Below, piece after piece: positions 1 through 7,988 of a stretch of 64,000 bases of DNA. Numbering within the stretch: position 1 is the stretch's first letter; each line of letters starts with the position of its first letter. The stretch lies in contig NZ_JAIQDG010000029.1 in the NCBI RefSeq assembly GCF_020037125.1, positions 62,001 to 126,000 of the forward strand, given 5' to 3'. Position numbers and translations under genes: made by a program. Origin of the DNA: Myxococcus sp. RHSTA-1-4. GTDB taxonomy: Bacteria; Myxococcota; Myxococcia; Myxococcales; Myxococcaceae. The notes beneath the pieces were generated by a model, which was not told the DNA's origin, did not search any database, and saw nothing but the letters and a program-made list of their open reading frames with translations.

Positions 1-77
1 GGGCCGGACGCGGGGGGCGCCGGTTTCCTGACAAAATTGCCTCTAAAGAGGGGGGAGGGTGTCCCGGGACCAGGGGC

Positions 78-105
78 GGGGGTTTCCGGAGCCGGAAAAT
101 CCCCC
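78..105. repeat. Inverted repeat upstream of Y RNA 1
   Basis: GGGGG-TTTCCGG and CCGGAAA-AT-CCCCC face each other across a 2-nt AG loop. The inner 7-bp arms TTTCCGG/CCGGAAA are perfect. No T-run follows, so it could be the terminator remnant of an upstream gene or an operator for the Y RNA/phosphatase transcript. Nothing else recognisable lies in bases 1-140. Confidence 0.5.
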
Positions 106-140
106 GTCAGGAATACCGGAAAGCCGCGTCCCTGCCCGCA

Positions 141-288
141 ACGGTTTCGAGCGCCCGGCCGAAGCGGCCCCACAAGCGCGTGGTTCGACTCCACGCATCT
201 ACCTTCCGGTAGGTGAACGCCGGCGGTCCGGCACTGAATTCGAGATTCAGCCTCCCGGCTTCTTCACTCGGGCGCTCATCTTCTTTCG
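141..288 (+). ncRNA. Y RNA 1 (YrlA-like, circularly permuted tRNA mimic, Ser-like)
   Basis: The outer stem pairs GAGCGCCCG (149-157) with CGGGCGCTC (269-277). Inside it the tRNA arms occur in permuted order. A T-arm comes first (stem 179-183/191-195, loop TTCGACT). An 8-bp acceptor-like helix follows (196-203/208-215), capped by a UUCC tetraloop instead of being open. Next come a D-arm (GCC/GGC, GG-containing loop 222-229) and an anticodon-like arm (234-250) with CGA in the loop. Bacterial YrlA RNAs bind Ro60 through the helix made by their ends and mimic tRNA at the other end. The TROVE gene 1 kb downstream supports this reading. Exact transcript ends are not determined; a pyrimidine-rich stretch follows the closing stem. 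Confidence 0.78.
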
Positions 289-300
289 AGGTTTCGCGTC

Positions 301-1008
301 ATGTCCCCCCGCACCATCGTCATCGGAGACCTCCACGGCTGTCACGACGAGGCCCTGGAGCTGCTCGACAAGGTGGGTGCCACCTCCAGCGACCGGGTCA
401 TCTTCGCGGGTGACCTGGTGGACCGCGGCCCCAAGCGCCGCGAGTGCGTGGAGCTGGCGATGCGGCACGAGGCCATCCTCGGCAACCACGAGGAGAAGCA
501 CCTCCAGCAGCGCCGCCGGCCGGACGACCGGCTGCTGCCGGACCACCTGGAGACGCGCCGTGTCCTGGACCCGGAGCACTACGACTGGATGGCGGGGCTG
601 CCCCACTTCATCCGGTTGCCGGAGCACAACGCCATCGTCGTGCACGCCGGCATGCTGCCCGGCCGGGCGCCCGAGGAGCAGGACCCGTACCACCTGCTCC
701 ACGTGCAGTGCATCCAGCCTCCCGCCACCAAGAGCTACTGGCCTTCCAAGGCCCCGGCCGGGTGGAAGCTCTGGACGCACCACTGGAAGGGCCCGGAGCG
801 GGTCATCTTCGGCCACACCGTCTTCGACCAGCCGCTCGTCACCGAGCACGCGGTGGGTATCGACACCGGGTGCGTCTACGGGCGCTCACTGACGGCGGTG
901 GTGCTCCCCACCTGGGAGCTGGTCTCCGTGCCGGCCCGGCACACGTACCGGGGCGGCAAAGAGGTGGCGAAGTTCCCGGTCCACGGCGACGTGTGCGTCT
1001 ACTCCTGA
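301..1008 (+). CDS. PPP-family metallophosphoesterase
   Basis: This 235-residue protein has the full calcineurin-like PPP signature: GDLHG (9-13), GDLVDRG (37-43), GNHE (61-64), HAG (115-117), GHT (171-173), and the IDTGC-x-GR-x-LT ending typical of bacterial PrpA/ApaH-like phosphatases. Two metal ions are expected in the active site. Known family substrates include phosphoproteins, Ap4A and RNA 2',3'-cyclic or terminal phosphates; the substrate here cannot be told. The gene lies between two Y RNA genes and upstream of the Ro60-like gene, so a role in RNA-end repair or in control of the Ro particle is plausible by inference. The ATG at 301 follows a weak GAGG. Confidence 0.88.
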   Translation: MSPRTIVIGDLHGCHDEALELLDKVGATSSDRVIFAGDLVDRGPKRRECVELAMRHEAILGNHEEKHLQQRRRPDDRLLPDHLETRRVLDPEHYDWMAGLPHFIRLPEHNAIVVHAGMLPGRAPEEQDPYHLLHVQCIQPPATKSYWPSKAPAGWKLWTHHWKGPERVIFGHTVFDQPLVTEHAVGIDTGCVYGRSLTAVVLPTWELVSVPARHTYRGGKEVAKFPVHGDVCVYS

Positions 1009-1027
1009 GCACGCGCCGCCCATCCAC

Positions 1028-1180
1028 GGTTTCGCGCCCGTTCGACGGGGTCCAACACGCAAAGAGGCGCGGGTTCGAATCCCGCCGGGGCCTCCGGGCC
1101 TCGTAGCTCAGTCTGGTAGAGCGCTGGACTCCGACTCCAGAGAAGCACCGGCCTCGTCACTCGGGCGCACTTTTCTTCTT
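1028..1180 (+). ncRNA. Y RNA 2 (YrlA-like, circularly permuted tRNA mimic, Arg-like)
   Basis: The closing helix pairs GCGCCCG (1034-1040) with CGGGCGC (1162-1168). After a 3x3 internal loop it continues as 1044-1052 with 1150-1158. Within it lie a T-arm (1069-1073/1081-1085, loop TTCGAAT), a 7-bp acceptor helix (1086-1092/1097-1103) capped by a UCCG tetraloop, TA linker, a canonical D-arm (GCTC/GAGC, loop 1110-1118 with GG) and an anticodon-like arm (1124-1140) with CCG. The order is permuted relative to tRNA. The ends resemble Y RNA 1 (ACGGTTTCG at the 5' side, TCACTCGGGCGC at the 3' side). A T-rich run (TTTTCTTCTTCC) follows and may terminate transcription. It sits directly upstream of the TROVE gene. 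Confidence 0.8.
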
Positions 1181-1316
1181 CCTTCCGACTTCGCACGCGC
1201 GGCCTTCGCTGACGTGAAGGCCCGCGTGCGTTCCACGCGCGGTGCACTCCCCTCGCCGTCACGCGAGAGGTCCGCCCCGCGCCTGACCCGCGGCACGTCC
1301 CGAAAGGGGGACACCC

Positions 1317-3089
1317 ATGACGACCCCGACGCAGAACACGAACCTGCTGCCCGAGGCGCAGCGTGGCCCGGCCGAGCGGCTGTTGGACCTGGTGCTTGGA
1401 GGCTCCGCGCACCTGTGGCACAACCGGCCCGGCCTGGACGTGAACGGCACCTGGTACGCGGCGGCGCACGCCTCCCCGGCGCAGAAGTCGCAGGGGCGGA
1501 CGGTGAAGCCGGGGCTCTTCGTGCCGGCGGCCGTCAAGCTGTACCGGCAGCTGCTGGACATCTACAAGCTCAACGCGGAGCTGATGGCGCACTTCGCGTC
1601 GTACGCGCTGACGCAGACGGACTGGCGTGACCTGAAGGTGGCCACGTGCGCGCTCATGCTGGTGCAGGAGCACGCGGGTCAGCCCGTGCGCGACGACCAC
1701 GGCCAGGTGGCGTTCCACGACGACGACTGGCGGGCCATCGGCGAGGCGATGATTCTCCACTACGAGCGCAAGTCCACGCGCATGCTCACGCCCAAGGCGG
1801 TGCTGCGGGTGGCGGAGCTGCTCGAGCAGCCGGAGATCGCGCGCCTCAACCGCGAGGCGGGCTTCGGTGACCCGGCGTCCCGCAAGGCGCCCATGGGGCG
1901 CTGGAAGCGCGTGGCGTCCCGGTGGCTGGCGGCGCGTGAGGCGAACCTGCCCATGCTCCAGGGGCTGGTGAAGGCCGGGTACAAGGAGACGCTGAAGAAG
2001 CTTGCGCGCAAGGCGGGGTACAAGCCCGCCACGCAGGGCTTCTTCGAGGTGCTCGGCTGGAAGCAGAAGCAGTCCGCGGAGGGCCACCGCACGGTGGGCC
2101 TGAGCGGGCTCACCCTGGTCAAGCGGGAGCGCTTCGACGGGCTGTCGGAGGCGGAGATCTGCGAGTGGATCGAGCTGGAGCGCCTCTCCTACAAGGAGGT
2201 GGTGGGCCGGCTGCCGAAGGACGTGGGCCTGACGCCGGCCATCATGGCGGCCCTGCTCCCGTCCCTGTCGGACAGGGACTTGCGGCTGATGACGCCGACG
2301 CTGGAGGAGCTGGGGCTGATGGCGGAGCCCTCGGTGCGGACGCGCTGGGAGAAGGCGGTGGCGAACGCCACGGACCAGCGGGCGCTGAACATCGCGAAGA
2401 ACGTCCGGAGCGAGGTGCTGCGGCAGAAGCTGGAGGAGGCGAGCGACAACGCGGCACGCCACGCGGTGGCGGAGGCGACGGCGGAGACCGACGTGCGGGT
2501 GATGTTCCTCATCGACAAGTCGGGCTCCATGGAGGGGGCCATCGAGAACTCGAAGGAGGCGCTGGCGCGCATCCTCGCGGGCTTCCCGATGGACAAGCTG
2601 CACATCGCCGCGTTCGACACGATGGGCACGGTGCTGAAGCCGAAGGCGGCCAACCGCACGGCGGTGCAGCACATGCTGTCGGGGCTGAAGGCGGCGGGCG
2701 GCACGACGCACGCGGCCGCGGTGCAGGCGCTGCACCGCGACGGCGTGAGGGTGCCGGAGGGGGCGAAGCTGGTGGTCATCGTGGTGGGCGACGAGGCGGG
2801 CGAGGCGGGCGACCAGTTCGCCCGGGCGTTCCGCGACTTCGGCTACACCGTGGCGGCCATGGCCTTGCTGGTGTCCGTGGCGGGTGCGCGCGGCAACACG
2901 GTGCGCACGTGCGCGGGGCAGCTCAAGGTGCCGTTCAGCGAGGTGAACGTGGACCAGTTCGCGGACCCGTACCAGGTGCCGCGCGTGCTGAAGGCGCTGC
3001 TGGACGCGCCGGCGGCGCAGAGCGTCTCCGCCCCGCAGTCCGGGTGGGTGGAGCGCGTGATGCGCACGCCGCTGCTGAAGGCGGCGTGA
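1317..3089 (+). CDS. TROVE-domain RNA-binding protein (Ro60/Rsr orthologue) with C-terminal vWA domain
   Basis: The 590-residue length matches bacterial Rsr and vertebrate Ro60. Residues ~20-370 form the helical TROVE ring that binds Y RNAs outside and the 3' tails of misfolded RNAs in its cavity. The C-terminal vWA domain starts near 390 and keeps the MIDAS motif DKSGS (~399-403), with a GGTTH threonine further on. Bacterial Ro proteins partner with Y RNAs and PNPase or other effectors in RNA quality control and stress survival. The ATG follows a GAAAGGGGG ribosome site. Two candidate Y RNAs lie immediately upstream, and two further same-strand genes follow with short gaps, suggesting one unit. 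Confidence 0.93.
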   Translation: MTTPTQNTNLLPEAQRGPAERLLDLVLGGSAHLWHNRPGLDVNGTWYAAAHASPAQKSQGRTVKPGLFVPAAVKLYRQLLDIYKLNAELMAHFASYALTQTDWRDLKVATCALMLVQEHAGQPVRDDHGQVAFHDDDWRAIGEAMILHYERKSTRMLTPKAVLRVAELLEQPEIARLNREAGFGDPASRKAPMGRWKRVASRWLAAREANLPMLQGLVKAGYKETLKKLARKAGYKPATQGFFEVLGWKQKQSAEGHRTVGLSGLTLVKRERFDGLSEAEICEWIELERLSYKEVVGRLPKDVGLTPAIMAALLPSLSDRDLRLMTPTLEELGLMAEPSVRTRWEKAVANATDQRALNIAKNVRSEVLRQKLEEASDNAARHAVAEATAETDVRVMFLIDKSGSMEGAIENSKEALARILAGFPMDKLHIAAFDTMGTVLKPKAANRTAVQHMLSGLKAAGGTTHAAAVQALHRDGVRVPEGAKLVVIVVGDEAGEAGDQFARAFRDFGYTVAAMALLVSVAGARGNTVRTCAGQLKVPFSEVNVDQFADPYQVPRVLKALLDAPAAQSVSAPQSGWVERVMRTPLLKAA

Positions 3090-3127
3090 GGTACCACCGC
3101 GGTTGAAGTGAGGAAGGAGGAGGCGGC

Positions 3128-4318
3128 GTGGACTACCGGAAGTTCCTCGGGAAGGTGGAGTCGGCGGTGCTGCCGTACTTTGGCGGCGGCACCGTGGACG
3201 CCCCCTCGCGCCGCCTCCGTGTCGCCGCCCCGGTGCAGCCGGGGTGGTGGCGCTTCGAGGTGCAGGGGCGGGTCGCCACGGCGCGCGAGCCGGCCGGGCC
3301 GGAGGGCCTGGAGGCGCTGCCGCGTGTGCGTGGACATGTGTGGGGCAGCCGGCTGGTGCGCGAGGGCGCGGTGGCCGAGCCCCTGGAGTTGATGCCGGAG
3401 GAGGAGCCGCCACGGCTGGCGCTGGTGAGCGCCCGGCGGTGGTTTGACGGCTCGCTCGTGTTCGACGGCCTGGAGTTCGAGGGCGAGGCGGAGGACGGAG
3501 CGCGCCGCGCGCTGGAGGAGGGGCGCTGGCTGTCCGACGTGAAGGGCGTGAGCGCGACGCTGCGGGCGGCGTTTGGCTATGCGCTGCTGGAGGCGGTGTC
3601 TCGAGCGCTGCGGATTCCGTTCGCGCCGGCGGAGGTGCGTAGCCGGGTGCTCACGGTGGCCGAGGGTGGCCGCGAGGCGGCGGAGTCCTGCCTGCGCCAC
3701 CTGGTGGCCGAGCGCGAGGCGCACCTGCGCGCGCGGGCGGTGCGGGCGGCGGCGATGGAGGCGGCGGCGCGGGCGGAGCGGGAGGCCGCGGCGACGCGGG
3801 ACTACGCGGCGGGGTTGGTGTCCGAGGCACGGCGGCGGGTGGCGGAGCGCGAGGCGGCGGGCCTGGACTCCGAGACCCTGCGGCGGGCGGAGGAGCGCGA
3901 GCTGGCGGGGCTGGTTTCCGAGGCACAGCGGCGGGCGGAGGGACGCGAGGCGGCGACGGCGCGGGCCCATGCGGCGGAGCTGCTGGCCGAGGCGCAGTGG
4001 CGGACGGCCCAGTCGCGGCACGGGCGCCACGGGCGGCGGGGCTCGCGGGAGGACGGCGTGGAGCGCGCGGAGCGGGCGCTGCACAGCGCGGGCGCGCGGC
4101 TGCGGGACGCGCGGCGGCTGGGGGACAACCGGCTGGAGGTGACGTACTCGTTCATGGACGAGCGCTTCATCTCCATCGTGGACGCGGACTCGCTCCAGGT
4201 GGTGGACGCGGGAGTGTGCCTCGCGGGCGCGGACAGCGAGGTGACGCTGGAGAGCCTGCCGTCGGTCATCCGCGAGGCCATCGACACGGGCGTGCTGGTG
4301 ATTACGCGGCACGCCTAG
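3128..4318 (+). CDS. Unrecognised coiled-coil protein of the Ro60 locus
   Basis: The GTG start has a strong AAGGAGGAGG site and lies 38 nt after the Ro60 stop. The 396-residue product has three parts. The N-terminal globular part (~1-165) is rich in beta-type segments. An Ala/Arg/Glu-rich region (~175-325) with repeated heptads (LVSEARRR, LVSEAQRR) is very likely coiled coil. The C-terminal domain (~335-396) contains a hydrophobic stretch and a conserved-looking GVCLAG. There is no signal peptide or membrane span. I do not recognise a family. Its place between the Ro60 and JAB genes suggests it links the RNA-binding ring to a ubiquitin-like modification step, but this is inference only. Confidence 0.8.
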   Translation: MDYRKFLGKVESAVLPYFGGGTVDAPSRRLRVAAPVQPGWWRFEVQGRVATAREPAGPEGLEALPRVRGHVWGSRLVREGAVAEPLELMPEEEPPRLALVSARRWFDGSLVFDGLEFEGEAEDGARRALEEGRWLSDVKGVSATLRAAFGYALLEAVSRALRIPFAPAEVRSRVLTVAEGGREAAESCLRHLVAEREAHLRARAVRAAAMEAAARAEREAAATRDYAAGLVSEARRRVAEREAAGLDSETLRRAEERELAGLVSEAQRRAEGREAATARAHAAELLAEAQWRTAQSRHGRHGRRGSREDGVERAERALHSAGARLRDARRLGDNRLEVTYSFMDERFISIVDADSLQVVDAGVCLAGADSEVTLESLPSVIREAIDTGVLVITRHA

Positions 4319-4335
4319 CGGGAAGGGAGGAAGCC

Positions 4336-4707
4336 ATGGCGGCGCGAGAGGTCTGCCTGCTCATCGGCCGTGACAACGAAGTGCTGTGGAGCGACGAGTC
4401 CGACAACCCGTTCCTCCTCCCGGACTCGCGCGAGCGGTGGGAGGCCATCTGGCGGTGCCGGGCCGAGCTGGAAGAGGTCGCGCACAGCCACCCCGAGGGC
4501 CCGCTCGGCTTCTCCGCCGAGGACGAAAGCACCATGTCCGCGCTCACCTCCGCGCTGGGACGGCCGCTGCGGTTCTCCGTGGTGGCGCCCGGGGGCATGG
4601 TGGCGCGCGTGGGTGGCCGCGACGTGCTCGTGGCCGAGGAGCCCTGGTGGGCCGAGCCGCTGCGGCGCGTGTCCGGCATGCGCAGCGAGCCCATCGCCCT
4701 CGCCTGA
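4336..4707 (+). CDS. JAB/JAMM-type isopeptidase-like protein
   Basis: This 123-residue protein carries the JAMM zinc motif HSHP-x6-S-x2-D (H50, H52, S60, D63), with Glu residues just upstream. JAMM enzymes remove ubiquitin-like modifiers or process their tails. In bacteria they often sit beside E1-like and Ubl genes; here such genes lie 12 kb away at 16.4-17.2 kb. The ATG has a GGAAGGGAGGAA ribosome site and starts 17 nt after the previous stop, so it belongs to the Ro60 transcription unit. The domain is short but complete for a stand-alone bacterial JAB. Confidence 0.82.
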   Translation: MAAREVCLLIGRDNEVLWSDESDNPFLLPDSRERWEAIWRCRAELEEVAHSHPEGPLGFSAEDESTMSALTSALGRPLRFSVVAPGGMVARVGGRDVLVAEEPWWAEPLRRVSGMRSEPIALA

Positions 4708-4717
4708 GGGACTCCTC

Positions 4718-5227
4718 TCAGATGGCCCGGCCCCAGAGGTCTCTCAGGTCCGAGGGGAGCTGGGACATCACGTCCTCGGCCTCGCCCTCGGAAATCAGGT
4801 GCCGGATGGAGTCCAGCACCGCGCGCACCACCGGCTCCACCGCGTCCGGGTTGAGCGACAGGTCCTCCCCCACCCGCTTCAGCAACTCCTCGCGGCCGAA
4901 CTTGCCTGGCAGCTCCTCTTCGTGGCGCTCGCAGCGGTGCAGCAACTCCGTCAGCTTGCGCGGAAGCTGGGCTTCCAGGTCCGCGGCCTCCTCGCTGAAG
5001 ATGCGCTGCTCCAGCGCGCACAGCACGGAGACGGCCGCCTGCTCCGCCACGTGGGGGGACATGCCTCCCCGCTCACACAGGTGGTCGAGGAAAGCCTTGT
5101 AGGTCTGGCTCGCGCGCGACTCGCTCCGCCGGGCACGCCGGACCTCGATGGGAACGTCGCGACGGCTGGCCGGGCGCTCGGCCTCCGGGGGGGCGCCCTT
5201 CCCCTGCTGCTCACGGTCACTGGCCAT
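4718..5227 (-). CDS. DUF2267 family protein
   Basis: The 169-residue cytosolic protein has two tandem helical modules of DUF2267 type (about residues 45-105 and 110-169). Each has the pattern of an acidic helix, an LPRKLTELL or LPSDLRDLW motif and a short linker. The first ~40 residues are charged and probably disordered. The start at 5227 is preferred over an in-frame upstream ATG because GGAGGAAG precedes it. The gene converges on the Ro60 operon, with its stop 10 nt from the JAB stop. The family has no established biochemical function. Confidence 0.8.
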   Translation of the reverse strand: MASDREQQGKGAPPEAERPASRRDVPIEVRRARRSESRASQTYKAFLDHLCERGGMSPHVAEQAAVSVLCALEQRIFSEEAADLEAQLPRKLTELLHRCERHEEELPGKFGREELLKRVGEDLSLNPDAVEPVVRAVLDSIRHLISEGEAEDVMSQLPSDLRDLWGRAI

Positions 5228-5329
5228 GGGGTGTTCTTCCTCCAAGAGTCTGGGCTTCACGGTGCCCATGGCCTCCCGGAGGGGCACGCCCGCCGCGACA
5301 CGGACGGCGGGCCGATGCCTCCCCGCTCG

Positions 5330-7642
5330 CTACGCCGCCTTGCGCACGTACGTGTCGAACAGCGCGCCGAAGAAGAAGCGCCCGAAGCGGGCCAGCGCCG
5401 CCAGCCGCTGCGCCGAGTCCCGTGCGTGCAGCACCCGCAGCGTGGACAGCTGCACGGTGAAGTCCTTCGCGTTCAGCCGCAGGAAACCCCGGTAGACACA
5501 CGGCCCCAACGCGTCCGTGCCCCGGTACACGGACACCCGCAGCCGCGTGGTGTCCACCCACAGGTCCAGACCCGCGTCGTCGTGGACGTCCTTGTAGCCG
5601 TCGACGAAGAAGCGCTCGCCGGATTCGGAGACCAGCGGGAGCTGGTAGCGCATCCGCCGGCCCCCCTGGCGAGCCCCGTCGCGCGTCATCAGGTGCAGCA
5701 CCCCACCCTCCACCGCCAGCGGGCGCGACGACAGCACCGGGGCCTGCACGGAGCCGGACATGCTCAGGGCGTGCAGCGGGTCCGCGAACACGGCGTCCAA
5801 GTCACCGGCCTCCACCGTGAGGATGAAGCGGAAGGGCGAGGTGTCCCGCCGCTCCGGGTCTCCCGCGCGCAGGAAGTCCTCGTCCACCGCGCCGGAGATG
5901 TACCCGTACATGGTCTCCGTGAACTGGACGGACAGCGGCCGCGAAGGCAGCGGCGCCGGAGCCTCCGGCACGGGCGAGTAGTCCACCGTCCACCCGTAGC
6001 GCCGCGCCATGAGGGCCACGCAGCGCTCCGCCACCGCGGAGATGGCGAGCAGCGGGTTGGTGCCCAGCGGCCTCGGAATCACCGAGCCGTCGCTGACGTA
6101 GAGCCCGTCGTGCACGCCGGTGCCCGACTCGCCCGCGAAGACGCGGCCCTCGTGGTCCACCACGCCCTCCTCCGCGCGCTCGCCCATGGCGCAGCCGCCC
6201 AGCGGGTGCGTGCACAGCAATTCGTGGCCGGTGAGCTTGCTCCACAGCGGGTTGCGCACGAAGGTGCCGCCCAGCGCCTCCGTGGCGCGGCGCAGCCGCT
6301 CGTCCACCCGGGTGAAGACCGGCTGCAGGCCCGCGTCCGGCCAGCTCACGCGCACCCGGTCTCCCACCAGCCGCAGCTCGCCGTTGCCGTCGTCGTGCGA
6401 CATGACGAGGAACGTCTGCGTGTTGCGCATGGCCCCGTGGTACGGCCCGCGCACGGCGCTCTCCGCCACCCGCGCCATCTCCTCCAGGCGGTCCTTGAGG
6501 CCCCGGTCCGTGTCATCTCCCGACAGGGCGGAGGCCGTCGCGAGCAGCGCCATCACCGGCCGGGCCATCGCCCCGGGGATGACGCCGTTCTCGATGACCA
6601 TGCCGTCTTCCTGCACGGGCGTGGCGCGCTCGTCGATGATGCCGCTGATGGTGGGGCCCACCGGCTCCCCGTGCTCGGGAGGCTGCGCGCCCCAACCCAC
6701 GCCGTTGACGGGGACGTCCGTGTTGTAGCCGAAGGCCATCACGTCCCCGTTGTTGCTGAAGTGCCGGCCGAGCTCCTTCGACAGCGGCAGCCCCAGCGCC
6801 CTCGAGCGCAGCAGGATTTCCGCCGTGCCCATGGTGCCCGCCGCGAGGATGACGCGGTCCGCGGACACCCACAGGTCCGGCGCGTCGAAGCGCTCACGGC
6901 CGGCGCTCATCGGCCGGTAGTAGACGCGCCAGCGCGCGCCGTCGCGCGCCAGGTAGCGCACGCCCACCTCCGTGAATATCTTCGCCCCGTGCCGGTGCGC
7001 GTCCGGCAGGTAGTTCATCAGCACCGAGTTCTTCGCGCCGACGTTGCAGCCCGTCATGCAGTCGCCGCACAGCGTGCACCCGCTCTGACGCACCCCCGCG
7101 GGGTTGACACCCGGCTCGAAGGAGACGGCGAGCGGAGGCCGGCGGAAGGTGCCGCCCATCTTCCGGGCCGCCTGCTCCAGCGCCTTCAGCGTGGCCAGCG
7201 GCGGCGCGGACTCCGGATAGGGGATGGGGCGAAGCATGTGCTCCGCCCAGGCGAAGCCGTCCTCCAGCAGCCCGTCCACGTCGTCGCGCAGCGCCTGGGG
7301 CCACCGGGTGTCCAGGAAGACGCGCGGGTCCGGGCGCAGGGCCACGCTGGCGTTGATGAGCGAGGTGCCCCCCAGGCCACAGCCGTTGACCACGGAGACG
7401 TCGCCACCCCGGTGCACCTCGAACAGGCCGGTGGGGTTGCCCACGTCGATGCCGCTCTCGGGGTCGAAGTGGACCTGAAGCTCTTTGAAGAACTCGGACT
7501 CGGTGCGCGGGTAGTCACCGGGCAGCAACTCGCGGCCCCGCTCCAGCACACAGACCTGCTGTCCCGCTCGCGCCAGCCGGCTGGCGCTGATGGCGCCTCC
7601 ATACCCAGAGCCCACCACCACGACGGAGTAGTGGGACTCCAT
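5330..7642 (-). CDS. GMC-type FAD oxidoreductase (cholesterol-oxidase-like) with extra C-terminal domain
   Basis: The N-terminal VVVVGSGYGGAISASRLA is a Rossmann FAD-binding motif. The C-terminal part of the catalytic region has THPLGGCAMG and DGSVIPRPLGTNPLL, which form the GMC active-site and FAD-closing segments. A cysteine-rich segment CTLCGDCMTGC lies near residue 190. About 210 extra residues follow the GMC fold and may form a second substrate or partner domain. The start at 7642 puts the FAD motif near the N-terminus and has GGAGCGAG just upstream; an ATG at 7672 is the alternative. No signal peptide is visible with this start. Substrate is probably a sterol or another bulky alcohol, from family knowledge only. 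Confidence 0.85.
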   Translation of the reverse strand: MESHYSVVVVGSGYGGAISASRLARAGQQVCVLERGRELLPGDYPRTESEFFKELQVHFDPESGIDVGNPTGLFEVHRGGDVSVVNGCGLGGTSLINASVALRPDPRVFLDTRWPQALRDDVDGLLEDGFAWAEHMLRPIPYPESAPPLATLKALEQAARKMGGTFRRPPLAVSFEPGVNPAGVRQSGCTLCGDCMTGCNVGAKNSVLMNYLPDAHRHGAKIFTEVGVRYLARDGARWRVYYRPMSAGRERFDAPDLWVSADRVILAAGTMGTAEILLRSRALGLPLSKELGRHFSNNGDVMAFGYNTDVPVNGVGWGAQPPEHGEPVGPTISGIIDERATPVQEDGMVIENGVIPGAMARPVMALLATASALSGDDTDRGLKDRLEEMARVAESAVRGPYHGAMRNTQTFLVMSHDDGNGELRLVGDRVRVSWPDAGLQPVFTRVDERLRRATEALGGTFVRNPLWSKLTGHELLCTHPLGGCAMGERAEEGVVDHEGRVFAGESGTGVHDGLYVSDGSVIPRPLGTNPLLAISAVAERCVALMARRYGWTVDYSPVPEAPAPLPSRPLSVQFTETMYGYISGAVDEDFLRAGDPERRDTSPFRFILTVEAGDLDAVFADPLHALSMSGSVQAPVLSSRPLAVEGGVLHLMTRDGARQGGRRMRYQLPLVSESGERFFVDGYKDVHDDAGLDLWVDTTRLRVSVYRGTDALGPCVYRGFLRLNAKDFTVQLSTLRVLHARDSAQRLAALARFGRFFFGALFDTYVRKAA

Positions 7643-7988
7643 CTCGCTCCACGGTGACGACAGCCTTCGCATCGGCGCTCCCAAGTGGCTCCTCCCGCCC
7701 TGTTCGCCCTCCACCGCGGCACGGTGCTACCGCCAGTGCGGCTCGCGGTGGAAGGGCGTCCGGGGAGACAGACGCCCGAGCCTCCATTCCTTGAGGGTGG
7801 AGGCTCCTCGAACCTTCATCGGACATAGAAGCGGTTCTTGCGACCGTCAAACTCCGGTCCGCGCGAGATGCGGCGGCGCTCGTGGCGCGGCATCCGTCCG
7901 CTGGCGTTCACTCCGGGTGCAGAGCCCCTGTGCGCCGCGGGCGGGCGGGTCCACGCTGCGAGCCCTCACGTCCCAGGAGGACAACCGC
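7643..7988. promoter_or_regulatory. Divergent intergenic region with two inverted repeats
   Basis: This spacer between divergent genes holds two perfect 9-bp inverted repeats: TCCACCGCG (7710-7718) with CGCGGTGGA (7744-7752), and GAGCCTCCA (778-786 in the 7 kb line) with TGGAGGCTC (7798-7806). Neither is followed by a T-run. They could be operators or mRNA leader hairpins. No gene or RNA is recognised here. Confidence 0.45.

Noticed and set aside
141..1180. Two-piece (permuted) tmRNA or true permuted tRNA genes
   Set aside because: The acceptor ends are closed by 4-nt loops with no CCA or cleavage spacer, there is no tag frame, and the neighbouring Ro60 gene fits Y RNAs better.
999..3413. 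Minus-strand frame of 804 codons opposite the Ro60 gene
   Set aside because: A high-GC shadow frame; it contains no domain and the plus strand encodes an unmistakable TROVE/vWA protein.
4370..7657. Plus-strand open frame of 1095 codons
   Set aside because: Shadow of the DUF2267 and GMC oxidoreductase genes; it also overlaps the JAB-like gene in another frame and has no domain.
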